Assembly: GCF_000622245.1 (NCBI RefSeq)
Contig: NZ_JHXW01000011.1
Location: 23,840 to 87,839 of the forward strand
Direction: 5' to 3'
Origin: Fusobacterium perfoetens ATCC 29250
Lineage (GTDB): Bacteria > Fusobacteriota > Fusobacteriia > Fusobacteriales > Fusobacteriaceae
Length of the DNA stretch: 64,000 bases
The notes beneath the pieces are model-generated. The model was not told the origin of the DNA. It searched no databases and saw only the letters and a list, made by a program, of their open reading frames with translations. The translations under genes were made by a program, and so were the position numbers. Shown in pieces: positions 11,187 to 20,405 of this stretch. The first letter of the stretch is position 1. Every line of letters starts with the position of its first letter.

Positions 11187-12782
11187 ATGAGTAAAAGATT
11201 ACTAGAAATATCTAATCTATCTAAATCTTTTGGAGAAAATACTGTTTTAAGAGATATTAATCTAGAAATAAAAGAAGGAGAAATAGTAGGATTAGTAGGA
11301 GAAAATGGTGCTGGTAAATCGACATTAATGAAAATTATATTTGGAATGCCAGTAATAAAAGAAACAGGAGGATATAATGGAACAATAAAATTAGAAGGAA
11401 AAGAAATTAATTTTAATAGTCCTTTTGATGCTTTAGAAGCTGGAATTGGAATGGTTCATCAAGAATTTTCATTAATACCAGGGTTTTCAGCTGGAGAAAA
11501 TATTGTTCTTAATAGAGAAAGTACAAGACAAAGTTTTTTAGAATTATTGTTTGGTGAGAGAATAAAAGTATTAGATAAAAATGAAATTAAAAAAAGAGCT
11601 GAAGTAGCCATTGAGAATTTAGGAATTACGATTAATAGTGATGAATTTATTCAAGAAATGCCAGTAGCTCATATGCAATTTACAGAAATTGCTAGAGAAA
11701 TTGAAAGAGAAAAAATTAAATTATTAGTTTTAGATGAGCCTACAGCAGTTTTAACAGAAGGAGAAGCTGATGTATTAGTTAAAACAATAAAATCACTTGC
11801 TAAAAAAGGAATTTCAATTATCTTTATAACACATAGATTAAACGAAATAATTGAAGCTTGTGATAAAGTAGTTGTATTAAGAGATGGAGTAATGATTAAT
11901 TCTGTAGCAACTAAAGATACAAATGTAGATGAAATAACTAACTGGATGATAGGTAGAAATATAGAAGAAAATCAAAATGAAAAAATTCAAGAAGAACATT
12001 TAAAAGTAGAAGATTCTGAAGTTATTTTAAATATAGAAAATCTATCAGTAGATATGCCTGGAGAATTAGTAAAAAAATTAAATTTAAAAGTTCGTGAAGG
12101 TGAAATTTTAGGGTTAGCTGGAATGGCTGGACAAGGAAAAATAGGTGTTGCTAACGGAGTAATGGGACTATATTATTCAACAGGAAAAGTTACATTTGAA
12201 GGACAAGATATAAAATTAAATGACCCAACAGACCCTTTATCTAAGGGAATTTTCTTTGTATCTGAAGATAGAAAAGGTGTAGGATTACTTTTAGATAAAT
12301 CAATAGAAATGAATATAGCTTATCCAGCAATACAAATAAAAGAATTATTTTTAAAGAAAAAATTTGGTTGTTTAAGATGTATGGATAAAGAAGAAATAGA
12401 AAAAAATGCAGCTAAGTATGTAGAACAACTAGAGATTAAATGTATGAGTTCTAAGCAAAGAGTACAAGAGTTAAGTGGAGGAAATCAACAAAAAGTATGC
12501 TTAGCAAAAGCTTTTACAATGGACCCTAAGTTAATGTTTGTTTCAGAACCAACAAGAGGAATAGATGTAGGAGCTAAAAAATTAGTTTTAGATATCTTAA
12601 AAAAATATAATAAAGAAAAAGGAACAACAATAATAATTACTTCTTCAGAGGTAGAAGAATTAAGATCTATTTGTGATAGAATAGCAGTAATAAATGAAGG
12701 AAAAGTAGCTGGAATATTATCTCCAAAAGCAAATATAATAGAGTTTGGTAAATATATGACAGGAATAGGAGGAAGTAATTAA
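11187..12782 (+). CDS. ABC transporter ATP-binding protein, two-domain sugar/nucleoside type
   Basis: The protein is 531 residues from ATG 11187; the AAGGTGGG site at about 11175-11182 excludes a GTG at 11178. It is a fused tandem ATPase as in RbsA/MglA/YufO. Domain 1 has Walker A GENGAGKST near residue 40 and LLVLDEPTAVLTE, with a degenerate signature. Domain 2 has a degenerate Walker A (GMAGQGKIG) but a full LSGGNQQKVCLAKAF signature. This asymmetric pattern is normal for the class. It energises the two permeases encoded next; the stop overlaps the permease start by one base. Confidence 0.9.
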   Translation: MSKRLLEISNLSKSFGENTVLRDINLEIKEGEIVGLVGENGAGKSTLMKIIFGMPVIKETGGYNGTIKLEGKEINFNSPFDALEAGIGMVHQEFSLIPGFSAGENIVLNRESTRQSFLELLFGERIKVLDKNEIKKRAEVAIENLGITINSDEFIQEMPVAHMQFTEIAREIEREKIKLLVLDEPTAVLTEGEADVLVKTIKSLAKKGISIIFITHRLNEIIEACDKVVVLRDGVMINSVATKDTNVDEITNWMIGRNIEENQNEKIQEEHLKVEDSEVILNIENLSVDMPGELVKKLNLKVREGEILGLAGMAGQGKIGVANGVMGLYYSTGKVTFEGQDIKLNDPTDPLSKGIFFVSEDRKGVGLLLDKSIEMNIAYPAIQIKELFLKKKFGCLRCMDKEEIEKNAAKYVEQLEIKCMSSKQRVQELSGGNQQKVCLAKAFTMDPKLMFVSEPTRGIDVGAKKLVLDILKKYNKEKGTTIIITSSEVEELRSICDRIAVINEGKVAGILSPKANIIEFGKYMTGIGGSN

Positions 12783-13807
12783 TGAATCTAAAAAAATATA
12801 TAAATACTTTTGGATGGCCAAGAATAATTATAGGATTATTCCTTATAAGTATGTATGTGGCTTGTCCATTTATAGGATTAAATCTGGGAGCAGCTTTAAG
12901 TGATACTCTTGTAAGATTTGGAATGAACGTTGTTTTAGTATTATCATTAGTACCTATGATACAAGCTGGAACTGGATTAAATTTTGGAATGCCTTTAGGA
13001 GTTGAAGCAGGACTTTTAGGTGCCGTAATTAGTATTGAATTAGGTCTTGTTGGAATGAAAGGATTTTTAGTGGCTATAGTTGTAGGAGCTTTTTTTGGAG
13101 TTATATTTGGATGGCTTTATGGAATAATTTTAAATAAAGTTAAAGGTGGAGAAATGATGATAGCTACATATATTGGGTTTTCATCAGTTGCTTTAATGTG
13201 TATTATGTGGTTAATTCTTCCGTTTAAGAGTCCTGATATGATATGGGCTTATGGTGGAGAAGGATTACGTACAACAGTTAGTGTTGAAAATTATTGGCAT
13301 GGAGCTTTAGAAAAAGCTTTACATCTTGAAGGACTTAAATTACCTATAGGAGAAATACTTATTTTTACTATAATAGCTTTATTTATTTGGATATTCTTCC
13401 AAACAAAATCAGGATTAGCTATGAAAGCTGTGGGAACAAATGAAAAATTTTCAAAAGCTACAGGAATTAATATAGATAAAGAAAGAATAAAATCTGTTAT
13501 TTTTTCTAGTGTTTTAGCAGCAGTAGGAATTATAATATATGAACAAAGTTTTGGATTTGTACAATTATATTTAGCTCCATTCTATATGGCTTTCCCAGCT
13601 ATAGCAGCAATATTAATAGGAGGAGCTTCAGTTAATAGAGCCACTATAGTTAATGTAATAATAGGAACATTTTTATTCCAAGGAATATTAACAATGACTC
13701 CAAGTGTTGTAAATGCAATAATAAAAACTGATATGTCAGAAATAATAAGAATAATAGTATCAAATGGAATGATATTATATGCATTAACAAGAAAGGGGGA
13801 ATTATAA
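12782..13807 (+). CDS. ABC transporter permease (BPD_transp_2 family), first subunit
   Basis: This is a 341-residue polytopic membrane protein of the branched-chain/ribose/nucleoside permease family. The signature region IFFQTKSGLAMKAVGTNEKF lies near residues 205-224. The start codon overlaps the ATPase stop (TAATG). It pairs with the next gene as a heterodimer. The substrate is unknown. Confidence 0.87.
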   Translation: MNLKKYINTFGWPRIIIGLFLISMYVACPFIGLNLGAALSDTLVRFGMNVVLVLSLVPMIQAGTGLNFGMPLGVEAGLLGAVISIELGLVGMKGFLVAIVVGAFFGVIFGWLYGIILNKVKGGEMMIATYIGFSSVALMCIMWLILPFKSPDMIWAYGGEGLRTTVSVENYWHGALEKALHLEGLKLPIGEILIFTIIALFIWIFFQTKSGLAMKAVGTNEKFSKATGINIDKERIKSVIFSSVLAAVGIIIYEQSFGFVQLYLAPFYMAFPAIAAILIGGASVNRATIVNVIIGTFLFQGILTMTPSVVNAIIKTDMSEIIRIIVSNGMILYALTRKGEL

Positions 13808-13808
13808 T

Positions 13809-14921
13809 ATGAAAAAAAATAATTTATCAAAAATTTTACTAAGTAATATAGTTCCTATAATAATGTTAACATTAATCGTTATAGCTTTTCCATTATCAGG
13901 GTTAGGAGTTATATCTACAGCTCAGGAAATGGTAGAAAGACTTTCAAGAAACCTTTTCTTAGTTTTATCTTTATTAATACCAGTTGTAGCAGGAATGGGA
14001 TTAAACTTTGGAATTGTTCTTGGAGCTATGGCAGGTCAATTAGCTTTAATATTCATAACTGATTGGCAAATAGTAGGAATGCAAGGTATATTTTTAGCAG
14101 CAATAATTTCAATACCATTATCAATAATTTTAGGAATAATTGGAGGAACTATTCTTAATAGAGCAAAAGGTAGAGAAATGATAACATCTATGATTTTAGG
14201 TTTTTTCATTAATGGAGTTTACCAATTAATAGTTTTATATGGTATGGGAAAAGTAATACCTCTTACTGATAAAAAGTTATTATTATCAAGAGGATATGGA
14301 GTAAGAAATGCTATAGATTTAATAGATATTAGAAAAGTATTAGATAGTTTTTTAACATTAAAAATAGGACAAATAGAAATTCCTATATTTACATTTTTAT
14401 TAATAGGGCTTTTAGGACTTTTTACAGTTTGGTTTAGAAAAACAAAATTAGGACAAGATATGAGAGCCATTGGACAAGATATAGAAGTAGCTAAAACAGC
14501 TGGAATTGATGTAGATGGAACAAGAGTAATAGCTATTGTTATTTCAACTATATTAGCTGGATTTGGTCAAATAATTTATCTTCAAAATATGGGAACAATG
14601 AATACTTATAACAGTCACGAACAAATAGGAATGTTTTCAATAGCAGCTCTATTAGTTGGAGGAGCTAGTGCTTCTAAAGCTAATATAATAAATGCTATTA
14701 GTGGTGTATTTTTATTCCATATGTTATTTATAGTATCTCCAAATGCTGGAAAAAATTTAATGGGTTCTGCTTATATAGGGGAATATTTTAGAGTATTTGT
14801 ATCTTATGGAGTTGTTGCTTTAACATTAGTACTACATCAAAGAATAAGAGAAAAAGAACAAGAAGAACAAAGAAGAAATGCTATAGAAGGAAGTTATCAA
14901 AATGTGGAAGGTGATAAATAA
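13809..14921 (+). CDS. ABC transporter permease (BPD_transp_2 family), second subunit
   Basis: This is a 370-residue polytopic membrane protein with the coupling-region pattern RKTKLGQDMRAIGQDIEVAKTAGI. It has about nine hydrophobic spans and a hydrophilic tail of about 25 residues rich in Glu and Arg. It begins two bases after the first permease, and its stop overlaps the next start. Confidence 0.87.
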   Translation: MKKNNLSKILLSNIVPIIMLTLIVIAFPLSGLGVISTAQEMVERLSRNLFLVLSLLIPVVAGMGLNFGIVLGAMAGQLALIFITDWQIVGMQGIFLAAIISIPLSIILGIIGGTILNRAKGREMITSMILGFFINGVYQLIVLYGMGKVIPLTDKKLLLSRGYGVRNAIDLIDIRKVLDSFLTLKIGQIEIPIFTFLLIGLLGLFTVWFRKTKLGQDMRAIGQDIEVAKTAGIDVDGTRVIAIVISTILAGFGQIIYLQNMGTMNTYNSHEQIGMFSIAALLVGGASASKANIINAISGVFLFHMLFIVSPNAGKNLMGSAYIGEYFRVFVSYGVVALTLVLHQRIREKEQEEQRRNAIEGSYQNVEGDK

Positions 14922-15292
14922 TGAAAAGAGTAATTAGTTGGATAATTGTATTATTTATCACATTATTAATATCAGTTATGTTATTTTTTACAGGGAAACT
15001 TCATAAGGCTATATTGAGTGCTGGAAGAAAAGGAATGGAAGGAATACCTAAAGAAATACAATATAGTATAGATAAAGAACCTTTTAAAAAGATAAGAGCT
15101 ACTAAAAAAGCAGCTGTAGACATAAAAGGAGTAAATCATATTATTGTAATAAAATATAAAGATGAACAAGGTGAAACAAAAGAAATTACTAAGAAATTTA
15201 AAGCTAAAATAGGACAAAGAGAAAATTTAGACCTTGTAAAATTATTAAATAATGATGAAAAATGGATAACTTATACTAAAGAAAAAAGATAA
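14921..15292 (+). CDS. Small single-span membrane protein (DUF6672-like) of the ABC operon
   Basis: This 123-residue protein has one N-terminal hydrophobic span (about 5-24) and a basic, soluble C-terminal domain. It is translationally coupled to the second permease by a one-base overlap, so it is a dedicated accessory of this importer. I associate this position with DUF6672 in DUF3798 operons from memory. No enzymatic motif is visible. Confidence 0.6.
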   Translation: MKRVISWIIVLFITLLISVMLFFTGKLHKAILSAGRKGMEGIPKEIQYSIDKEPFKKIRATKKAAVDIKGVNHIIVIKYKDEQGETKEITKKFKAKIGQRENLDLVKLLNNDEKWITYTKEKR

Positions 15293-15297
15293 AAAAT

Positions 15298-15329
15298 TAA
15301 AAGGCACTATTTATATAGTGTCTTTTTTT
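15298..15329 (+). terminator. Terminator of the DUF3798 ABC operon
   Basis: A stem of about 11 bp (AAAGGCACTAT with ATAGTGTCTTT, one G-U pair) is followed by a T run. Confidence 0.8.
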
Positions 15330-15344
15330 ATAAGTAAGAAATAA

Positions 15345-15374
15345 AAAAAGAGGTTAAATTCTTAACCTCTTTTT
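15345..15374 (-). terminator. Terminator of the nan operon
   Basis: A perfect 13-bp stem (15345-15357 with 15362-15374) has an ATTC loop and A/T tracts on both sides, so it can act in both directions. It is placed just after nanA on the minus strand. Confidence 0.8.
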
Positions 15375-15387
15375 AAAATTTAATTAA

Positions 15388-16302
15388 TTAGCAATATTTT
15401 TTTATAGCTTCGTCTATCATTGCAGCACAAGCTTTTACTTTTGGCATATCTTCTTCAACTAATTCAGGTAATGGATTTCTTACGCTTCCACAATCTACAC
15501 CTTCACGTTGTTTTAATATTTCTTTCATTACTGCATATAAGTTTCCTTTACATCCACACATAGCATAGATTATTGAACAAGCATCATATTGGATTTCTCT
15601 TGCTTTTGCAATTTCACCTTTTTTGAATAATTCTTCTATTTTTAAGTATAATTCAGGCATAACTCCATAAGTTCCACCAATTCCTCCGTCAGCTCCCATA
15701 GCTAAACCAGAAAGTAATTGTTCATCTGGACCGTTGAATACAACTTTTCCTTCTCCTAATTCAGCTTTGAACATTTGGATATCTTGAACTGGCATTGAAG
15801 AGTTTTTAACTCCTATTACTCTAGGGTTTTTCATCATTTCTTTTAATAAAGACATTGTTAAAGAAACTCCAGCTAATTGAGGAATGTTGTAGATTATGAA
15901 ATCTGTGTTAGGAGCTGCTGCTGACATATCATTCCAGTATTTAGCAATTCCGTGTTCAGGTAATTTGAAGTAAATAGGTGGGATAGCTGCTATAGCGTCT
16001 ACTCCTAAAGACTCAGCATGAGCTGCTAATTCTTGGCTATCTTTTGTATTATTACATGCAATATGAGCTATTACAGTCATTTTTCCTTTAGCTATTTTCA
16101 TAACGTTTTCTAAAACTAATTTACGTTCTTCAACGCTTTGGTAGATACATTCTCCTGATGAACCTCCAACATAAACACCTTTAACACCTTTGTCTAATAA
16201 GTGTTGAGTTAATTTTTGAACTCCTTCAACACTGATATTTCCTTCTTTGTCATAGCAAGCATAAAAAGCTGGTATAATTCCTTGATATTTTTCGATACTC
16301 AT
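15388..16302 (-). CDS. nanA: N-acetylneuraminate lyase
   Basis: This 304-residue class I aldolase of the DHDPS/NAL family splits sialic acid to N-acetylmannosamine and pyruvate in the cytosol. Visible residues are GGSSGE (46-51, carboxylate-binding loop), Tyr138 in IIYNIP and the Schiff-base Lys166 in IGVKNSS; they match E. coli Tyr137 and Lys165. The length is typical. It is the last gene of nanK-nanQ-nanE-nanA, and the neighbours confirm the NAL rather than the DHDPS role. Confidence 0.95.
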   Translation of the reverse strand: MSIEKYQGIIPAFYACYDKEGNISVEGVQKLTQHLLDKGVKGVYVGGSSGECIYQSVEERKLVLENVMKIAKGKMTVIAHIACNNTKDSQELAAHAESLGVDAIAAIPPIYFKLPEHGIAKYWNDMSAAAPNTDFIIYNIPQLAGVSLTMSLLKEMMKNPRVIGVKNSSMPVQDIQMFKAELGEGKVVFNGPDEQLLSGLAMGADGGIGGTYGVMPELYLKIEELFKKGEIAKAREIQYDACSIIYAMCGCKGNLYAVMKEILKQREGVDCGSVRNPLPELVEEDMPKVKACAAMIDEAIKKYC

Positions 16303-16323
16303 TTTTTCCTCCTTAATATATTA

Positions 16324-16998
16324 TTATTTTGTCATTTCAGTTACGAATTTTTTAGTGATTTGTTGAGGTCTAGTGATAGCTCCTCCTACAACAACTGCAT
16401 AAGCTCCTAAATCTAAAGCTTTTCTAGCTTTTTCAGGAGTATCTAAATTTCCTTCTCCAATTACAGGAATATTAACTGCTTTAATTACTTTTTCTAATTC
16501 TGTAAGTGGATTATTTCCTTTTGTATATTCAGTATATCCAACAAGAGTAGTTCCAACTATATCAAAACCTAATTTTTCACAATTAACAGCTTCTTCTACA
16601 CAAGAAATATCAGCCATAAATAATTGATTAGGATATTTAGCTCTAACTTCTTTCATAAGTCCTTCTAAAGTATTTCCATCAGGTCTTTCTCTTTTTGTTC
16701 CATCTATAGCAATAACATCTACTCCTTCAGCAACTAGTTTATCAATTTCTTTAATTGTTGGAGTTATATAAACAGGATTATCTCCATAAACTTCTTTTAT
16801 AATTCCAATGATAGGAAGAGAAACATTTTTCTTAATTTCTTGAATATCAGAAACAGTATTAGCTCTAATTCCAGAAGCTCCACCAACAAAAGCAGCATAA
16901 GCCATTCTTCCCATTATGAAAGAACTATGTAATGGTTCATCAGGAAGAGCTTGACAAGAAACTATTAATTTTCCTTTAACATCCTCAAATTTACTCAT
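16324..16998 (-). CDS. nanE: N-acetylmannosamine-6-phosphate 2-epimerase
   Basis: The protein is 224 residues from ATG 16998, eight bases after GGAGG; an in-frame TTG at 17013 lies within the ribosome site. It is a TIM-barrel NanE-family protein with [23 protein letters not shown] and [11 protein letters not shown] segments. It converts ManNAc-6-P to GlcNAc-6-P. It lies 22 bp before nanA in the same operon. Confidence 0.94.
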   Translation of the reverse strand: MSKFEDVKGKLIVSCQALPDEPLHSSFIMGRMAYAAFVGGASGIRANTVSDIQEIKKNVSLPIIGIIKEVYGDNPVYITPTIKEIDKLVAEGVDVIAIDGTKRERPDGNTLEGLMKEVRAKYPNQLFMADISCVEEAVNCEKLGFDIVGTTLVGYTEYTKGNNPLTELEKVIKAVNIPVIGEGNLDTPEKARKALDLGAYAVVVGGAITRPQQITKKFVTEMTK

Positions 16999-17026
16999 AA
17001 TTAATGCCTCCAAATATTATTTAAAA

Positions 17027-17482
17027 TTATACTAAAACTTTAAAAATTACTTTTCTAATTTTTTTAACTTCATTAACTTTTACAAGAGCCATATGAGGTT
17101 CATTAGGGAAGAACATAACAAATCTTTCAGGAGTTAAGTGGAAAAAGTTTTTAACTTCTCCTTCAAATAATTCATAATCTCCTTCAGCATCATACTCTTT
17201 AGTTAATTTCATTTCTGGATTAGGAGTAAATCCTAAATTTTCTTCTCCATCTATAACAACATGAATATCTATATATTGTTTATGTCCTTCAAAAAAAGCA
17301 TCTTTAATTTCTTTTGTCATTGGATAATCAGGATGATTGAAATATACATTATCTCCATCTATAACATTTTTACCAACAACTCCATCTTTATATTTTCCAG
17401 ATAAAATGTAATCAATAGCAGTATCTAAATTTTTTGAAATTCCTTTATATTGAGCTAAATCTTTAATTTCTCCATATATCAT
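17027..17482 (-). CDS. nanQ: YhcH/YjgK/YiaL-family protein (NanQ, sialic acid anomerase type)
   Basis: This 151-residue cupin-like protein matches the YhcH/TabA family: HPDYPMTKEIKDAFFEGHKQYIDIHVVIDGEE holds the metal-binding His and Glu residues, and FFPNEPHMAL follows. In nan operons this protein is thought to speed opening or anomer exchange of sialic acid. An AAGGAGTG site precedes ATG 17482. Confidence 0.88.
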   Translation of the reverse strand: MIYGEIKDLAQYKGISKNLDTAIDYILSGKYKDGVVGKNVIDGDNVYFNHPDYPMTKEIKDAFFEGHKQYIDIHVVIDGEENLGFTPNPEMKLTKEYDAEGDYELFEGEVKNFFHLTPERFVMFFPNEPHMALVKVNEVKKIRKVIFKVLV

Positions 17483-17516
17483 AACACATCACTCCTTTAT
17501 AATTGATTTAAACTTT

Positions 17517-18428
17517 TTATAATATTCCAACCTTTTTTAGTAATAAATATTCAGCACCTAACATACCAGCATTATTACCTAATTCAGCAAATTTTATTTC
17601 TAAGTTTTTCTTATAATTTACTCCAAGTTTACTATCTAAACTATCTTTAAATTTATTTAAAAGATAATCTCCTTGTTTAGTAACTCCTCCACCAATAATA
17701 ATAAGAGTTGGATTAAATATATAAGTTATAGTACTAAGTCCATCAGTAAAATAATCTACCCATTCTTTTATAACTTCGACGAAAATAGGTTCATTTTTTC
17801 TTTCTTTATCAAAAATTTGTTTACCATTATAAATTTTACCTGTTTTTTCTTTTGCTAAAGAAACTAAAGCTGTTGCCGAAGCATATCTTTCATAACAACC
17901 TTTTTTTCCACATAAACATTCTTTACCGTTTTTTTCTATTTGAATGTGTCCAAATTCTCCAGCAACACAAGAAGAACCTCTAAATATTTCTCCGTTTAAT
18001 ACAATTCCTCCACCTATTCCTGTTCCTATTGTAACACAAATAAAATTATCTTGTCCTTTTCCAGCTCCAAGCCATTTTTCTCCAAGAGCAGCACAGTTAA
18101 CATCATTTTCTAAAACAGCAGGAAGATTAAATTCTTTTTCTAATTTTTCAACAAGATTAGTCCCTATCCATCCAGGGATAATTGGATTTCCTCCTATAAC
18201 TTTTCCAATACTACCATCTATTTGACCAGTACCAGAAACTGCTATACCAAGAATATCATTTGACTTTAAATATTTAGAAACAATATTGCATAATTTTTCA
18301 AAAAGAACCTCAATACCTTTAGAAGCCTCTGTTTCTACTTCACCATTTTCTAAAATATCTCCTTCAATAGATAAAAGTCCATATTTTATCATTGTACCAC
18401 CAATATCAATACCGACTATTTTTTTCAT
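17517..18428 (-). CDS. nanK: ROK-family sugar kinase, probable N-acetylmannosamine kinase
   Basis: The protein is 303 residues from ATG 18428; an upstream in-frame ATG at 18449 precedes the ribosome site AAAGGAG and is rejected. Visible features are the phosphate-binding motif VGIDIGGTMIKYG at the N-terminus, catalytic Asp in ENDVNCAALGE, GTGIGGGIV, and the ROK zinc site CLCGKKGCYE. It phosphorylates ManNAc to the substrate of NanE. As the first gene of the operon, it lies under the promoter and operator at 18471-18518. Glucokinase activity cannot be excluded by sequence, but context favours NanK. Confidence 0.88.
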   Translation of the reverse strand: MKKIVGIDIGGTMIKYGLLSIEGDILENGEVETEASKGIEVLFEKLCNIVSKYLKSNDILGIAVSGTGQIDGSIGKVIGGNPIIPGWIGTNLVEKLEKEFNLPAVLENDVNCAALGEKWLGAGKGQDNFICVTIGTGIGGGIVLNGEIFRGSSCVAGEFGHIQIEKNGKECLCGKKGCYERYASATALVSLAKEKTGKIYNGKQIFDKERKNEPIFVEVIKEWVDYFTDGLSTITYIFNPTLIIIGGGVTKQGDYLLNKFKDSLDSKLGVNYKKNLEIKFAELGNNAGMLGAEYLLLKKVGIL

Positions 18429-18470
18429 TGATTTTTCTCCTTTAGTCATTAGAAAATTTATAAAAAATTA

Positions 18471-18484
18471 TGTACTCGTGTACA
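18471..18484. promoter_or_regulatory. Candidate operator, nan operon side
   Basis: The palindrome TGTAC-TCGT-GTACA begins six bases past the -10 box of the minus-strand nan promoter, over the expected transcription start. It shares the centre TCGT and the outer TGT/ACA with the site at 18766. That points to one repressor acting on both transcripts. Confidence 0.7.
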
Positions 18485-18489
18485 ATATA

Positions 18490-18518
18490 ATAATAACTTT
18501 TTATATAATATTTGTCAA
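18490..18518 (-). promoter_or_regulatory. Promoter of the nan catabolic operon
   Basis: On the minus strand, TTGACA (18513-18518) and TATTAT (18490-18495) are spaced 17 bp apart. Confidence 0.78.
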
Positions 18519-18700
18519 TGGTTTTTTATTTTTTTTAGTACATTTTTTTTAAAAAAAGTTTATTTTATTCTAAAAAAAATAAATATAAATTTATATAATT
18601 GGTTATAAATCCTTAGAGTAAAAGTAAAAAAATAAAATAAAAAAAATCAAAAAAACTAAACTAAAATGTATAAAAAAAAAGTTTTTTTTCTGAAAAAGAA

Positions 18701-18724
18701 CAACTGTTTCAAAAAAAACAGTTG
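18701..18724. promoter_or_regulatory. Inverted repeat overlapping the symporter -35 box
   Basis: CAACTGTTT (18701-18709) and AAACAGTTG (18716-18724) are perfect complements around a 6-nt centre, and the right arm runs into TTGACA at 18722. It may be a second regulatory site or an RNA-independent protein site. It lacks a T tract, so it is not a terminator. Confidence 0.45.
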
Positions 18725-18750
18725 ACAAAATCAAAAAAATAAACTATTAT
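18722..18750 (+). promoter_or_regulatory. Promoter of the sialic acid symporter gene
   Basis: TTGACA (18722-18727), 17 bp, TATTAT (18745-18750). The sequence mirrors the divergent nan promoter. Confidence 0.78.
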
Positions 18751-18765
18751 TAAATTATACTTAGG

Positions 18766-18779
18766 TGTTCTCGTGAACA
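18766..18779. promoter_or_regulatory. Candidate operator, symporter side
   Basis: The palindrome TGTTC-TCGT-GAACA lies 16 bp downstream of the -10 box and shares the TGTnC-TCGT-GnACA pattern with 18471-18484. No regulator gene of the GntR or RpiR type is in the window, so the repressor is encoded elsewhere. Confidence 0.7.
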
Positions 18780-18806
18780 AGAAAATAAAAAATAGGGAGG
18801 TCAATT

Positions 18807-20342
18807 ATGTCTTGGCATTGGTTTAACTGGGTTGTAATAGCATTATATTTTATTGGTATGTTTATGGTAGGAGTATACTTTGCTAAAAGAACTACTTCTA
18901 CAGACGATTATTTTAAAGCAGGAGGAAGGGTTCCAGCATGGGTAACAGCTTGTAGTATTTATGCAACAGCACTTTCTTCAATTTCATTTATAGCAATACC
19001 TGCTTCTGTATTTAGAGGTGGATGGCTTTTAGGAATGGCACCTATAGGAATTATTTTAATGGTTTTATGGGCAGCTTTAGTATTTGTTCCATTTTTTAGA
19101 AGAGTAAATGTAACTACTGCTTATGAATATTTAGGAAAAAGATTTGATAATAAATTTAGAATAATAGGAAGTTTAGCTTTTATATTATTCCATATAATAA
19201 GAATGGCAGTTGTATTATATTTACCAACATTAGCTTTACAACAAGCATTACCAAGTCTTAATCCAGTAGTATTAACAGTTGGTGTAGCAGTATTTTGTGT
19301 AGCTTATACATCAATGGGAGGAATAGAGGCTGTTTTATGGTCTGATGCAATTCAAACTATAGTATTATTATTAGGAGCATTTTTAATAATAATAATGGGA
19401 TTTTCTGCTGCTCCAGAAGGTGTAGGACAAGGATTTAAAGCATTATCAGATGGTGGTTTAATTTTAAATGCTGATTTCTTCTCTTTTGATTTAGCAAAAA
19501 CAAGTTTATGGGCTATGTTAATTGGAGGACTTGTAAACTCAATTTATTCATATGTAGGAAGTCAAGATATAGTTCAAAGATATAATACAACAAAAAATGA
19601 AGCTGAAGCTAAGAAAAGTTTATTTATCAATATTCCATTATTATTAACAAGTATATTTATATTTGTTGGAATGGGTTCAGCTCTTTATATATTCTTTAAT
19701 TTTGGAAATAAATTACCAGAAACAATAAATGGAAACGCAATATTACCTTATTTTGTAATTAAATATATTCCTACAGGAATTTCAGGATTAGTATTAGCAG
19801 CTATATTTGCAGCAGCTCAATCAACAGTATCTTCAAGTTTAAACTCTGTATCAACTTGTATGACAGCAGATATCTTAGAACAATTAAGACCTGATATGTC
19901 AGACAAACAAAAACTTAACTTTGCAAAAGGTTCAAGTTGGGTAGTAGGAATAATCAGTACAATATTAGCTGTACATTTCTTATATGCTGGTCAAGGAGAT
20001 ATGTTCTTATACTTCCAAGCAATTACAGGATTATTAGGAGGACCAATAGCTGGAGTATTCTTAGTTGGAATCTTCTTTGATAAAGTAAATACAAAAGCTG
20101 TTTGGGTAGGATTTATAGCTTCTGTATTAGTAGCTACATATTTAGGAAATCCAATGGGATTACTAACAAAATTAATACCAGGATATACTACTCCAAAAAT
20201 ATTTGAATTCTTAATTTCTTTAATTATAATAGGAAGTAATGTAATAGTTTCATTAATAGCTTCATTATTTACAGGAAAACCAACATTAGAAAATATAAAA
20301 GGTTTAACTTATTCAACAGTAAAAGATATGGAATCAAGATAA
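18807..20342 (+). CDS. Sodium:solute symporter, probable sialic acid transporter
   Basis: This 511-residue SSS-family protein has about 13 hydrophobic spans. Typical features are DDYFKAGGRVPAWV near residues 33-46, SIYATALSSISFIAIPA in the first helices, and YTSMGGIEAVLWSDAIQ. It opens the plus-strand transcript divergent from nanK and shares an operator with it, so Na+-coupled sialic acid uptake (SiaT type) is the likely role. SSS families transport many solutes, so the substrate rests on context. An AGGGAGGTC site precedes ATG 18807. Confidence 0.85.
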   Translation: MSWHWFNWVVIALYFIGMFMVGVYFAKRTTSTDDYFKAGGRVPAWVTACSIYATALSSISFIAIPASVFRGGWLLGMAPIGIILMVLWAALVFVPFFRRVNVTTAYEYLGKRFDNKFRIIGSLAFILFHIIRMAVVLYLPTLALQQALPSLNPVVLTVGVAVFCVAYTSMGGIEAVLWSDAIQTIVLLLGAFLIIIMGFSAAPEGVGQGFKALSDGGLILNADFFSFDLAKTSLWAMLIGGLVNSIYSYVGSQDIVQRYNTTKNEAEAKKSLFINIPLLLTSIFIFVGMGSALYIFFNFGNKLPETINGNAILPYFVIKYIPTGISGLVLAAIFAAAQSTVSSSLNSVSTCMTADILEQLRPDMSDKQKLNFAKGSSWVVGIISTILAVHFLYAGQGDMFLYFQAITGLLGGPIAGVFLVGIFFDKVNTKAVWVGFIASVLVATYLGNPMGLLTKLIPGYTTPKIFEFLISLIIIGSNVIVSLIASLFTGKPTLENIKGLTYSTVKDMESR

Positions 20343-20366
20343 TTTAAAAAATATTAATTAATGAGG

Positions 20367-20405
20367 AAAGGATTAATTTATTTATAAAATTAATCCTTTT
20401 TTTTA
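20367..20405 (+). terminator. Terminator after the symporter gene
   Basis: A 13-bp stem (20367-20379 with 20387-20399) ends in a run of T. Confidence 0.8.

Noticed and set aside
17944..18225. 93-codon plus-strand frame opposite nanK
   Set aside because: Pro/Ser-rich antisense product with no ribosome site; nanK motifs on the other strand are clear.
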